Part shown: positions 54,696 to 63,117 of the stretch, piece after piece
Layout of the letters: each line of letters begins with the position of its first letter
How positions within the stretch are numbered: position 1 is the first letter of the stretch
Source of the DNA: CAVSRC01 sp963785065
GTDB lineage: Bacteria > Pseudomonadota > Alphaproteobacteria > Rhizobiales > Kaistiaceae
Reading direction: 5' to 3'
NCBI GenBank assembly: GCA_963785065.1
Contig: CAWATX010000002.1
Coordinates: forward strand, 1,426,001 to 1,490,000
DNA: 64,000 nt
Notes under the pieces: generated by a model
Database searches by the model: none
The model's input: the letters and a program-made list of their open reading frames with translations, nothing else
Told to the model about the DNA's origin: nothing
Position numbers and translations under genes: made by a program

Positions 54696-55562
54696 ATGTC
54701 CGAGCCCCTCATGCCCTTCGCCGCCGCCGGCCTGGCCGCGCTCGTCGTCGCCGCCGGCCTGGCTCTGCTGCCGCACACTGCGGACGACCCCACCGAACTG
54801 GTGGTCCTGGCGGCGACCAGCTTCGACTACCGCGTCGCCGGTGCGTTCCTACGCGACGGCCAGCCGGTGAACCCACCGCTGGTCTCGGTTGGTTTCGCGC
54901 GGCCGGTCGCCATCATGAAGAACAATGTCAGCCGCGCCGACTATGAGCGCTGCGTCGCCGCCCATGCCTGCAAGCCGGTCGAGACCAGCCTGCCGAAAAA
55001 CGCCGATGCGATCCCCGTCGTCGGGGTGAGCTGGTACGCCGCGGTCTCCTATGCCGCCTGGCTGAGCCGGGAGACCGGACACCACTATCGCCTGCCGAGC
55101 GACGCCGAATGGGCCTATGCCGCTGCCGGCCTGTTCCACGACAACACCGTCGTCGACGATAACGACGCCGCCAATCCGGCCAAGCGCTGGCTCGCGATCT
55201 ACGAGCGGACGTCGGCATCCGAGCGGCGGGACGTCGACAGCCGGCCGCAGCCCTTCGGTACCTTCGGGCTCAACGGCAACGGCCTCGCCGATGTTGCGGG
55301 GAACATCTGGAACTGGACATCGAGCTGCTTCGTCCGCCGCTCCGTCGACAACAGCGGAACGCAAAGCGAGATGGAAAGCTGCGGTGTGCGCGTGGTCGAG
55401 GGCGCCCACCGCACCTACCTGACCGATTTCGTGCGCGATCCCAAGGGTGGCGCCTGTTCGGTAGGAACGCCGCCGAGCAATCTCGGCATCCGCCTGGTCC
55501 GTGACGACGGCGACGGCGTCGTGGCCGGCCTCGTCGCAATGCTGGGCCGCATCACCGGCTGA
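54696..55562 (+). CDS. nirV: NirV: SUMF1/FGE-fold companion of NirK
   Basis: A 288-residue protein with one N-terminal membrane/export segment (AAAGLAALVVAAGLALLP) and a SUMF1 (formylglycine-generating-enzyme) fold: RPVAIMKNNVSRADYERCV, HHYRLPSDAEWAYAA, ADVAGNIWNWTSSCF and GIRLVRD. NirV genes nearly always follow nirK and are thought to help its maturation or activity, but the mechanism is not established. The active-site Cys pair of true FGEs cannot be confirmed here. It lies 74 bp after nirK. Confidence 0.88.
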   Translation: MSEPLMPFAAAGLAALVVAAGLALLPHTADDPTELVVLAATSFDYRVAGAFLRDGQPVNPPLVSVGFARPVAIMKNNVSRADYERCVAAHACKPVETSLPKNADAIPVVGVSWYAAVSYAAWLSRETGHHYRLPSDAEWAYAAAGLFHDNTVVDDNDAANPAKRWLAIYERTSASERRDVDSRPQPFGTFGLNGNGLADVAGNIWNWTSSCFVRRSVDNSGTQSEMESCGVRVVEGAHRTYLTDFVRDPKGGACSVGTPPSNLGIRLVRDDGDGVVAGLVAMLGRITG

Positions 55563-55600
55563 CCGTCAGGGACGCGCGGTTGGTCGCCGCGCCCGGAGCA

Positions 55601-56500
55601 TCAGCCGTGCGTGCCGCGATAGCGGGCGTAGGCGCGGGCGAAACGGTCCATGTAGTCGGCGGTGTAGGCCGCATAGTCGAAGTCGATGGTGGAGTAGATC
55701 TCCGAGACCATGCTCCACATCACTTCGCGCAACAGCGAGGCGCATTTCATGGCGTCGAAGCTGGTGGTGAGCCGTTGGTCTGGCTGCCTGCCGTAATAGG
55801 CGTGCAGCAGCCAGGCCTCCTGGTCGCGCTCGAAATTGCTGTTCGAGGCGAGGTTGGCGAGGTCGAAGAGCGGGGCATTGAAGCCGCCATAGTCCCAGTC
55901 GATCAGCCACAGGCGCTCGCCATCGTCGATGAAGTTGCCGGGCAGAAGGTCGTTGTGGGCAAAGACAAAATCCACCGGCCCGACGGCCAGCTCCAGTCCC
56001 TCGGCGATGTCAGCCAATTCGGCCAGGCGCGACCGGTAGCGGCTGCCGGCCTCGTCGAGGGTGCGCGCATAGTCGCGAATCACATGGAACACCCAGAAGG
56101 CCAGTGCCGGCCCGCGGACATGGTGCTGCATTTCGCGGTGCACGCGCTTCACCAGCGCGATCGCCCGTTCCAGACGGGCGGGATCGCGGATATCGTCTGC
56201 CGTGCAGGTCCGGCCCTCGATGAAACGCATGATCATCACGCCCGGCTCGGCATGGATCAGTTCCGGTGAGATACCGGCGGCATGCGCCGCAATGGTCGCC
56301 GCACGCTCGTTGAAGCGCAGGATATGGTGCACGGCGATATCGTCGCCGACGCGCACGAAATAGTCCTTCCCGCCGTCTTCGACCCTGTAGTTGACGTTGG
56401 TGATGCCGCCATAGACGCGTGTCGGTGCGATCGGCCCCTGCCAGAAGGCAAGCCGCGTCACGCGCTCCAGCGCACTCCGCTCGGTGGTCGATCGACTCAT
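55601..56500 (-). CDS. Choline/ethanolamine kinase-like phosphotransferase
   Basis: A 299-residue aminoglycoside-phosphotransferase/choline-kinase fold protein. The Brenner-type catalytic loop reads FAHNDLLPGNFIDDG and the metal motif LIDWDYGGFNAPLFDLAN; GGITNVNYRV is the N-terminal ATP loop. ATG at 56500 (MSRSTTERS) is preferred to one 21 codons upstream. The family phosphorylates choline, ethanolamine or other small alcohols. The substrate and any link to the denitrification genes are unknown. It is convergent with nirV. Confidence 0.85.
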   Translation of the reverse strand: MSRSTTERSALERVTRLAFWQGPIAPTRVYGGITNVNYRVEDGGKDYFVRVGDDIAVHHILRFNERAATIAAHAAGISPELIHAEPGVMIMRFIEGRTCTADDIRDPARLERAIALVKRVHREMQHHVRGPALAFWVFHVIRDYARTLDEAGSRYRSRLAELADIAEGLELAVGPVDFVFAHNDLLPGNFIDDGERLWLIDWDYGGFNAPLFDLANLASNSNFERDQEAWLLHAYYGRQPDQRLTTSFDAMKCASLLREVMWSMVSEIYSTIDFDYAAYTADYMDRFARAYARYRGTHG

Positions 56501-56746
56501 GCTGCGGTCATCGCAAGGAAAACGGTTCAGCCAGGAGAGGGAATCATTGCTGGTGGCGAGCATCGGACGGGGGCAGCCTTGCAGGGAATTGGCCGGCGGC
56601 TCAACAAGGGCGTGCGTCGGTGAGCCGTGACCACCGCCATATTAGGCGACTTCCCGGCTGGCCGCTGTGACCGGCGCCACAAGTCTGGCGGAGTCGCGTC
56701 ATCGGCCGCCCTGTGCCAAGATCGGCAGGGCGCAGGGGAGGAAAGC

Positions 56747-58699
56747 ATGGCGCTCGAAGAGCCGAAAATCCGCATCGAGACGCGCGAGGAGCTGATCTAT
56801 CTGCTCGCCGAGGCGTCGGCCATAGAGCACAACCTGATGTGCTGCTACCTCTACGCCGCGTGGAGCCTCAAGCGCGGCGAGCGTGACGGGCTGACGGCGG
56901 AGCAGGCGGTGGCGGTCAAGCGTTGGCGGCGCGCCATCACCTCGGTCGCGATCGAGGAGATGACCCACCTGACGCTCGCCTCGAACCTGATGGTGGCGAT
57001 CGGCGCCGGCCCGCATCTGTCGCGGCCGAACTTCCCGGTGCCCGCCGGCTACCATCCCTCCGGCGTCGTCGTCGAACTCGCCGGCTTCTCGCGCGGCGTG
57101 CTCGATCATTTCATCTTCCTCGAACGGCCCGAGGGCAAGGAACTCAGCGACTCCTCGGAGTTTGTTCACCCCGCCGACTATCACCGCACCATGCCCAAGG
57201 GCCGGCTGATGCCGAGCGCCCAGGACTACGGTACCGTCGGCCACCTCTATCGCGGCATCCGCCACGGGCTCGAGGTGCTCGCCCATCACATCGGCGAGAC
57301 GTCGCTGTTCTGCGGTGACCCGGCTTCCGAGATCGGCCCCGGTGACGCCGGCCTGCCGGGCTTGAGCGTCGTCACTGACCTGGCCAGCGCCAGGGACGCG
57401 ATCGAGACCATCATCGAGCAGGGCGAGGGCGCCCCCAGCCACAGCGATGACAGCCACTACAACCGCTTCGTCAAGGTGCGCGAGGAGTACGAGGACTTCC
57501 TTGCCGCCGATCCGGATTTCGCCCCGGCCTTTCCGGTGGCGCACAACCCGACCATGCGGCCGCCGCTCGACAAGGCCAACCGCGTCCACATCAACAGCCA
57601 CGAGGCGGCGCCGGTTCTCGACCTTGCCAACTCGATCTACGGCCAGATGGTGCGCTGCCTCGTCCAGGCCTTCGGGCGCGGCGCTGAGGACACCGCCGGC
57701 AAGCGTCTCTACGTCAACTCCGCCATCGACCTCATGGAGCATCTGCCGGCCATCGGGACCTATCTGGCGAGCCTGCCGGCCAACCACAGCCATCCCGGCG
57801 TCAATGCCGGCGTCACCTTCACGACGCTGCGCGACACCATGCGGCTGCCGTCCGGCCCTGGCGAGAAGCGCATGATGGCCGAGCGCGTGGCGGAGATCGC
57901 CAAGCATGCCCGCCACGTCTTCCCGGCCGGCCACGAGCTTGCCGGCACGGCTGACACGCTCGACAAGATCGTTGCCCGCTTCGCCGTCGCCGACCTCAAG
58001 ACCGTCGGCGCCGAGCACCCGCTTCCCACGCCCGCCAAGGCCGACGACCAGCCGGCAAGCGGCGGCGAATGCGAGATCGCCAGCGGGCGCGCCGTCGATA
58101 TCAGCTTCGACGGCGTGCGCTGCATCCATGCGCGTTACTGCGTGCTCGGCGCGCCCACCGTGTTCAAGGCCAACACGCCGGGGACATGGATCTTCCCCGA
58201 CACGATGGAGACCGAGGCGCTGGTGCGCGTCGCCCATAATTGCCCATCGGGCGCCATCACCTATGCCCGCAAGGACGGCGGACCGGCGGAAGCGCCGCCG
58301 CCGGTCAATCTCTTGCGTCTGCGCGAGAACGGGCCTTATGCCTTTCACGGCCCCCTGACCATCGATGGCGTCAGCGTCGGCTATCGCGCCACCCTCTGCC
58401 GCTGCGGTGCCTCGAAGAACAAGCCGTTCTGCGACGGTTCGCACAAGGAGCTGCCCTTCGCCGCGACCGGCGAGCCGGACACGCGCGAATCGGAGCCGCT
58501 GGCCATCCGCGACGGGCCGGTGGAAATCGCGCCGCAGACGGACGGGCCGCTTCAGGTCGCAGGCAATCTGGAGATCGTCAGCGGGACCGGGCGCACCGTC
58601 GACCGGGTGACCAAGGTCAGGCTCTGCCGCTGCGGCGGCTCACGCAACAAGCCGTTCTGCGACAACACCCATCTGAAGATCGGCTTCAAGTCGGGCTGA
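56747..58699 (+). CDS. Ferritin-like / Fer4_19 / double CDGSH fusion protein
   Basis: A 650-residue multidomain iron protein. The first ~420 residues form a VioB-type ferritin-like domain (EASAIEHNLMCCYLYAAW, AIEEMTHLTLASNL). A divergent Fer4_19 domain follows (about 445-510, VRCIHARYCV, HNCPSGAI). Then come two mitoNEET-type CDGSH motifs: LCRCGASKNKPFCDGSH (about 550) and LCRCGGSRNKPFCDNTH (about 625), the second with Asn for the usual Gly. Start 56747 is the family start. Ferritin-like VioB relatives act in iminophenyl-pyruvate chemistry. The function of this combination is unknown; a redox or repair enzyme is possible. Confidence 0.82.
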   Translation: MALEEPKIRIETREELIYLLAEASAIEHNLMCCYLYAAWSLKRGERDGLTAEQAVAVKRWRRAITSVAIEEMTHLTLASNLMVAIGAGPHLSRPNFPVPAGYHPSGVVVELAGFSRGVLDHFIFLERPEGKELSDSSEFVHPADYHRTMPKGRLMPSAQDYGTVGHLYRGIRHGLEVLAHHIGETSLFCGDPASEIGPGDAGLPGLSVVTDLASARDAIETIIEQGEGAPSHSDDSHYNRFVKVREEYEDFLAADPDFAPAFPVAHNPTMRPPLDKANRVHINSHEAAPVLDLANSIYGQMVRCLVQAFGRGAEDTAGKRLYVNSAIDLMEHLPAIGTYLASLPANHSHPGVNAGVTFTTLRDTMRLPSGPGEKRMMAERVAEIAKHARHVFPAGHELAGTADTLDKIVARFAVADLKTVGAEHPLPTPAKADDQPASGGECEIASGRAVDISFDGVRCIHARYCVLGAPTVFKANTPGTWIFPDTMETEALVRVAHNCPSGAITYARKDGGPAEAPPPVNLLRLRENGPYAFHGPLTIDGVSVGYRATLCRCGASKNKPFCDGSHKELPFAATGEPDTRESEPLAIRDGPVEIAPQTDGPLQVAGNLEIVSGTGRTVDRVTKVRLCRCGGSRNKPFCDNTHLKIGFKSG

Positions 58700-58722
58700 G
58701 GCGGCGCAACGCGCCGCCTGTT

Positions 58723-59241
58723 TCAGGCCGCTGGAGCCGCGTCGTCCTTGTGGCTCACCTTGCCGATGTCGTGCAGCCGGTGGTGCAGGCTGACATCGTC
58801 GAGATGGGGCAGATTGACGAAGATGCCGATGCGCGTCGCCAGCATGCGGTAGGCGTCGTCGAAGGCGAGCTGGATCTCGGCCGGCGTGCCGGTCGCCCTG
58901 GCCGGGTCGGGCACGCCCCAGTGGGCGGTGGCCGGGCGGCCAGGCCAGATCGGGCAGGCCTCGCCGGCGGCGTCGTCGCAGACGGTGAAGATGAAATCCA
59001 TCTCCGGCGCGTCCGCTCCGGAGAATTCGTCCCAGCTCTTCGAGCGCAAGCCGCTGACCTCGTAGCCGAGATTCTGAAGCAGGCTGAGGGCGTGCGGGTT
59101 CACCGTGCCGGCCGGGTGGCTGCCGGCCGAATAGGCCTTGAAGCGGCCCTTGCCTTCGCGATTGAGGATCGCCTCGGCCAGAATCGAGCGCGCCGAATTG
59201 CCGGTGCAGATGAACAGAACGTTGTAGGCCTCGTCGCTCAC
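58723..59241 (-). CDS. arsC: LMW-PTP-type arsenate reductase
   Basis: A 172-residue LMW protein-tyrosine-phosphatase-fold protein. The phosphate loop CTGNSARS (CX5R) is at the N terminus, SAGSHPAGTVNP follows, and VCDDAAGEACPIWPG is the thioredoxin-type ArsC Cys region. The C-terminal FVNLPHLDDVSL is a family segment. Such enzymes reduce arsenate to arsenite with thioredoxin or glutathione/glutaredoxin, or act as tyrosine phosphatases. It is convergent with the CDGSH fusion gene and next to the thioredoxin/CcdA pair. Confidence 0.86.
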   Translation of the reverse strand: MSDEAYNVLFICTGNSARSILAEAILNREGKGRFKAYSAGSHPAGTVNPHALSLLQNLGYEVSGLRSKSWDEFSGADAPEMDFIFTVCDDAAGEACPIWPGRPATAHWGVPDPARATGTPAEIQLAFDDAYRMLATRIGIFVNLPHLDDVSLHHRLHDIGKVSHKDDAAPAA

Positions 59242-59319
59242 CGCGCACCCCTCCGGCTGATCGTGACCAGCGGTTTTTGGCTGCCCCTCATGACAGCGAT
59301 GTGACGGTCGGGGAGGGAA

Positions 59320-60039
59320 TCAGTAGCGTGTCGTCAATTCGGTGAGCCAGGCCGGCGAGGCCTGCACCAGCGCCGTCTCGATGGCGTGGTCGTAGCCCGC
59401 CAGGATCACCACGCCGAAGACGATGAGGATGGCACCGAGCGCCAGCTTGGTGCCCTTGCCCGCGCCGGCCAGCCTGTCGCGCCACGAGAGGATCGCGGTG
59501 CGCGACAGCATGCCGAGGAGGGCCAGTGGCAGCGCCGCGCCGACGCCGAAGGCAATCATGGTGAGCGCCACGGCGCCGAGGTCGCGCCCTTGCGAGGCCA
59601 GCAGGGAGGCGGCGCCGAGCGTCGGGCCGACGCAGGGAATCCAAACCGCGCCAAGCAGCAGGCCGAGGGCGAACTGGCCGCCAAGGCCTGCGGTGGAGAG
59701 GCCGCCGAAGCGCTGCTCGGTCCAGTTGCTCACCGGGCCGGCGACGGTCGCCAGCCGCGCCTGGAAGCCGGGAACCAGCAGCACCGCGCCGACGACGACG
59801 AAGAGAATCGCCGCAACGAAGCGGAAGAAATCCGAATCGAGCCCGATGGCGAAGCCGACGGTGGCCACGAACAGGCCGATGACCGTGAAGGAAAGCGCCA
59901 GCCCGCCGGCGAGCGCCAGAGGCCCGAAACGGTGCTCCGCTGCAGCGCCGGCAAAGATCAGCGGCAGCAGCGGCAGTACGCAGGGCGACAGGATCGACAG
60001 CACCCCTGCGATCAGCGCAAGGCCGGCGGTGGCGAACAT
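59320..60039 (-). CDS. CcdA/DsbD-type transmembrane thiol transporter
   Basis: A 239-residue membrane protein with about six helices. Two conserved Cys-Pro-type motifs are visible: LSILSPCVLPLLPLIFAG and LGAVWIPCVGPTLGAA. The family moves reducing equivalents across the membrane for cytochrome c maturation and thiol repair. It lies 18 bp after the thioredoxin gene on the same strand, so the two form an operon. Reductant for the neighbouring SHP/DHC cytochromes is a natural partner (inference). Confidence 0.88.
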   Translation of the reverse strand: MFATAGLALIAGVLSILSPCVLPLLPLIFAGAAAEHRFGPLALAGGLALSFTVIGLFVATVGFAIGLDSDFFRFVAAILFVVVGAVLLVPGFQARLATVAGPVSNWTEQRFGGLSTAGLGGQFALGLLLGAVWIPCVGPTLGAASLLASQGRDLGAVALTMIAFGVGAALPLALLGMLSRTAILSWRDRLAGAGKGTKLALGAILIVFGVVILAGYDHAIETALVQASPAWLTELTTRY

Positions 60040-60057
60040 GGGCGGCGGGACCGCGCT

Positions 60058-60465
60058 TCAGGCGGCCTTGGCGAGCAACGCCGCGATTTCCGCTTCGCCG
60101 GTCTGCCACGACGAGCGGGCGACCTCCTGGCCGTCCTTGTAGGCGATCAACGTGGCACGTTGCTGCACGCCGAAGGAACGCATGATGTCCTTCTGCGTAT
60201 CGTAGTCGACGGTGAACACGGTGAAGCCGGCGAATTTCGGCATGCCGAAGAGCTTGTCGAGCACGACGTGCTGCTGCTTGCAGGTGATGCACCAGGTCGC
60301 CGAGACGTCGACGAGGACCGGCTTGCCGGTGGCGAGCGCCGCGTCGAAGGCGGCCCGGTCGAAGGGCAAGCGCTCGACGGCAAGCGCGGCCCCTGGCAGG
60401 GCAGAAGCGGCGGCGATGGCGATGGTGCCGGCCATCAGGCGAAACGCGGTACGGCGGGTGATCAT
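60058..60465 (-). CDS. Exported thioredoxin-fold protein
   Basis: A 135-residue thioredoxin-fold protein with a twin-arginine-like leader MITRRTAFRLMAGTIAIAAA and the redox motif WCITC. After the fold, FGVQQRATLIAYKDGQEV includes the cis-Pro region region. It resembles the thioredoxin modules fused to DsbD-type proteins, here separated from the CcdA membrane part by 18 bp. It probably keeps periplasmic cytochrome apoprotein thiols reduced. The start at 60465 gives the leader. Confidence 0.83.
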   Translation of the reverse strand: MITRRTAFRLMAGTIAIAAASALPGAALAVERLPFDRAAFDAALATGKPVLVDVSATWCITCKQQHVVLDKLFGMPKFAGFTVFTVDYDTQKDIMRSFGVQQRATLIAYKDGQEVARSSWQTGEAEIAALLAKAA

Positions 60466-60569
60466 CCGGGTTGTCCCCACGAAGCTTCTGTGTGGCTTCA
60501 ATGTAGAGACCATCCCGGTCAAAGGGCATTCACGATCGGCCAAACCACGATCACAAGGACGTGGTCGCG

Positions 60570-60601
60570 AAAAGGGCGGCGCTGGCGGGGCGCCGCCCTT
60601 T
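60570..60601 (-). terminator. Intrinsic terminator of the small periplasmic-protein gene
   Basis: On the minus strand AAAGGGCGGCGC and GCGCCGCCCTTT form a perfect 12-bp stem with a 7-nt loop and a TTTT run after it. It ends the 60624-60872 gene. Confidence 0.78.
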
Positions 60602-60623
60602 CGGCAAGAGGCAGGACGGGTGG

Positions 60624-60872
60624 TTAGTCGTCCATGCCTTCGCCGGCTTCGCCGTGCTCGCCGCTGAGGCCGTGCTCGGCGCCATCATCGCCGAGGCGGA
60701 TCTTCTTGATGTCGACATTCTTCAGCGGCTCGGCCTTCTCGGCCACCGACGGCGTGGTGTTGGCCTTGGCGAACAGCTCGTCAGTGGTCGACGACGGCTG
60801 GGCGGCGAAGGCGGCGGCGCCGACGGCGGTCAGCGAGGCGGCGGTAACGACGGCGATGAGGATGTTACGCAT
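60624..60872 (-). CDS. Small periplasmic protein, unknown
   Basis: An 82-residue protein, not recognised. A signal peptide is clear (MRNILIAVVTAASLTAVGAA, cleavage near FAA-QP), then a Lys/Glu-rich helix (PLKNVDIKKIRLGDD) and an acidic, Gly/His-rich C terminus (EHGLSGEHGEAGEGMDD) that could bind metal. It is transcribed away from the cytochrome cluster and ends at a hairpin. Confidence 0.6.
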   Translation of the reverse strand: MRNILIAVVTAASLTAVGAAAFAAQPSSTTDELFAKANTTPSVAEKAEPLKNVDIKKIRLGDDGAEHGLSGEHGEAGEGMDD

Positions 60873-60981
60873 GGTCAGTCTCTCCTTGGTTGATACCGGG
60901 GAGATCGCCCCGATCGCCTGCCGGTTTAGGGGAGAGGCGCTGACGGCAGACCGAGGTTGGCCGTCAGCCGTCTGACAGGTT

Positions 60982-62169
60982 ATGCATGTCCACATCGCGG
61001 CCATGGGCGATGTACCGAGACTTGAAGCGCTGCCGGCGCGCGAGATGCCGGATGGCGAGGCCGCCACGGTCCGAGTGTGGGACCCGTTCGTCCGCTTGTT
61101 CCATTGGTCGCTGGTTGCGGCGATCGGCGTGGCGCTGGCCACCAGCCTGCTACTGCCGCCGACCTGGGTGACCCTCCACATCATCTCCGGCACCGCTGCT
61201 GTCGCCCTGGTCGCCGCGCGGATCGTTTGGGGTTTTTTCGGTCCGAGCTACGCCCGCTTCGCCAGCTTCGTGCGCGGGCCGGCGGCGTTGACCGCACACC
61301 TTCAAAGCCTGCTCGCCGGCAAGGCCGGGCATCACATCGGCCACAATCCACTCGGCGGTGCGATGATCGTGGTGCTGTTTGTCGCGATCCTCATCCTCGG
61401 CGCAACAGGCGTGATCGCCCTCGGCGGAGTCTTCAAATCGGGCCCGGCCGCCTTCCTCGCCAGCTTCGCGGTCGGCGATGCGGCGCGTGTGCTGCACCAG
61501 CTCGTTGCTTTCGGCTTGATCGGCCTCGTTGCCCTCCATCTCGGCGGCGTCGCGTTCGAAAGCGCGCGCGGCAGGGAGAACCTGGCGGCCGCCATGGTCC
61601 ATGGTCGCAAACGCGAGCACGCGGATACGATCGCCGAGCCACCGCGCGCCGCCCGGCCATTTCTCGCCGTGGCCATCGCGATGCTCGTCTTCCTGGCGTC
61701 GGGCGTCGTCGTCGTCGCGCTCTCCCAGCGCCCGGCCTTGGGCGTGCCCACGGCGTCGCTCGACGCTGTCTATGTCAGCGAATGCGGCGACTGCCACGCG
61801 CCCTATCACCCGAGTCTTGCGCCAGCAGCCGTATGGACCGCGATCATGGACCACCTCGACCAGCACTTCGGCGAGGATGCGTCGTTGGAGCCCGACGCGG
61901 TCGCCCGCATCCGCGCCTATCTCGTCGCCAATGCCGCCGAGACCGTCGACACCAAGCCGGCCCATCTGTTCCTCCGCCGCGACCCCGCCGATCCGCTCAA
62001 GATCACCGCGACGCCATGGTGGCGTCGCCTCCACGCTTCGATTGCCGACAGCGTCTTCACCGCAAAGGTCGTCGGCTCGCGTGCCAACTGCAGCGCCTGC
62101 CACCAGGACGCGGCCACCGGCCTGTTCAACCCCGCCAACATCGCCATACCGAAGGACGCCAAGCTATGA
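60982..62169 (+). CDS. Cytochrome b561 fused to a diheme cytochrome c domain
   Basis: A 395-residue membrane protein. The N-terminal ~230 residues form a four-helix b561-type core with His residues in RLFHWSLV, WVTLHIISG, VLHQLVAF and VALHLGGV. The C-terminal part is a DHC-type diheme domain with CGDCH (Cys268) and CSACH (Cys370). The separate DHC gene downstream has the same 102-residue spacing. The fused protein probably passes electrons from the quinone pool to SHP and DHC. The start is uncertain (ATG 60982, 61003 or 61045). Confidence 0.88.
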   Translation: MHVHIAAMGDVPRLEALPAREMPDGEAATVRVWDPFVRLFHWSLVAAIGVALATSLLLPPTWVTLHIISGTAAVALVAARIVWGFFGPSYARFASFVRGPAALTAHLQSLLAGKAGHHIGHNPLGGAMIVVLFVAILILGATGVIALGGVFKSGPAAFLASFAVGDAARVLHQLVAFGLIGLVALHLGGVAFESARGRENLAAAMVHGRKREHADTIAEPPRAARPFLAVAIAMLVFLASGVVVVALSQRPALGVPTASLDAVYVSECGDCHAPYHPSLAPAAVWTAIMDHLDQHFGEDASLEPDAVARIRAYLVANAAETVDTKPAHLFLRRDPADPLKITATPWWRRLHASIADSVFTAKVVGSRANCSACHQDAATGLFNPANIAIPKDAKL

Positions 62170-62594
62170 CTCGCAGGATTCATCGCCTGAGCCTTGCCAC
62201 CCTGGCCGTCGCCACGCTCGGCCTTGCCGGATTCGCCTTTGCCGGCGCCGGCCAGCAGTCCGTGCTCGATCAGTACGCGGCCTTGGCCAAAGCGGCCGAT
62301 CCGTCCTTCGCCGGCTTTTCGGCAGATCGCGGCAAGGCATTTTTCCTGGCGCAAAACAGCCACAGCGCCGAAACGCCGTCGTGCTCGAGCTGCCACACGA
62401 CCAACCCGCACAATGCCGGCCAGACCACGGTCGGCCAGGCGATCAACCCGATGGCGGTGTCAGTGACGCCCGACCGCTACACCGACATGAAGAAGACGGA
62501 GAAGTGGTTCCGGCGGAACTGCAACACGGTCCTCGGGCGGGAATGCACGCCGGTCGAGAAGGGCGACTTCATCGCCTTCATGACCAGCCAATAG
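62166..62594 (+). CDS. shp: SHP-type monohaem cytochrome c (DUF1924)
   Basis: A 142-residue exported cytochrome: signal peptide (LATLAVATLGLAGFAFA), one CSSCH haem site (about residue 73), and RRNCNTVLGREC after it. Sphaeroides haem proteins have a high-spin haem with Asn as distal ligand and bind O2 and NO, possibly acting as a peroxidase or NO dioxygenase/reductase. The Asn in RNCN is a candidate ligand. It overlaps the b561-DHC gene by 4 bp (ATGA), so the two are translationally coupled. Confidence 0.87.
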   Translation: MTRRIHRLSLATLAVATLGLAGFAFAGAGQQSVLDQYAALAKAADPSFAGFSADRGKAFFLAQNSHSAETPSCSSCHTTNPHNAGQTTVGQAINPMAVSVTPDRYTDMKKTEKWFRRNCNTVLGRECTPVEKGDFIAFMTSQ

Positions 62595-62604
62595 GGAGGT
62601 CGAC

Positions 62605-63117
62605 ATGAGGACGCATGCGATTGCTGGATTCGCCGTCGTAGTGGCGGCAGCGACTTTGGCCTACAACCTGTCTTCCGTGACCGGCGAAGCGGCACCAGCT
62701 GCCGCTCAGGCAGCACAGACAACGCCGACACCAACCCCGCCGACGCCCGAGGAGACCTTCAACACCGAGTGCGGGGCCTGCCACATGGCCTTCCCGGCGC
62801 AATTCCTTCCCGCCCGGTCATGGCAGGCAATCACCGGCGACCTCGCCAATCATTTCGGCGAGGACGCTTCGCTCGATCCCGACACGACCAAGGTCATCAC
62901 CGACTATCTCGTCGCCAACGCCGCCAATTCGCCGAACGGCAATCCGCGCATCCTTGCCGGGATTGCCAAGGCGGACATACCGCTGCGCATCACCGAGACG
63001 CCGTGGTGGATTCGCCGCCATCGCGAAGTTTCGCCCGCGCAATTCACGCAACCGAACGTCAAGTCGAAATCGAACTGCATCGCCTGCCACCGCAACGGCA
63101 ATTACGGCGACGACTGA
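62605..63117 (+). CDS. dhc: Diheme cytochrome c (DHC)
   Basis: A 170-residue exported diheme cytochrome with CGACH (Cys56) and CIACH (Cys158), the DHC layout found with SHP. It has a signal/anchor segment AVVVAAATLAYNLSS and a Pro/Thr-rich linker. The haem spacing matches the C-terminal domain of the b561 fusion gene exactly, so the two are paralogous domains. DHC is the presumed electron donor to SHP. Its stop overlaps the kamA-like gene end by 16 bp, convergently. Confidence 0.88.
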   Translation: MRTHAIAGFAVVVAAATLAYNLSSVTGEAAPAAAQAAQTTPTPTPPTPEETFNTECGACHMAFPAQFLPARSWQAITGDLANHFGEDASLDPDTTKVITDYLVANAANSPNGNPRILAGIAKADIPLRITETPWWIRRHREVSPAQFTQPNVKSKSNCIACHRNGNYGDD

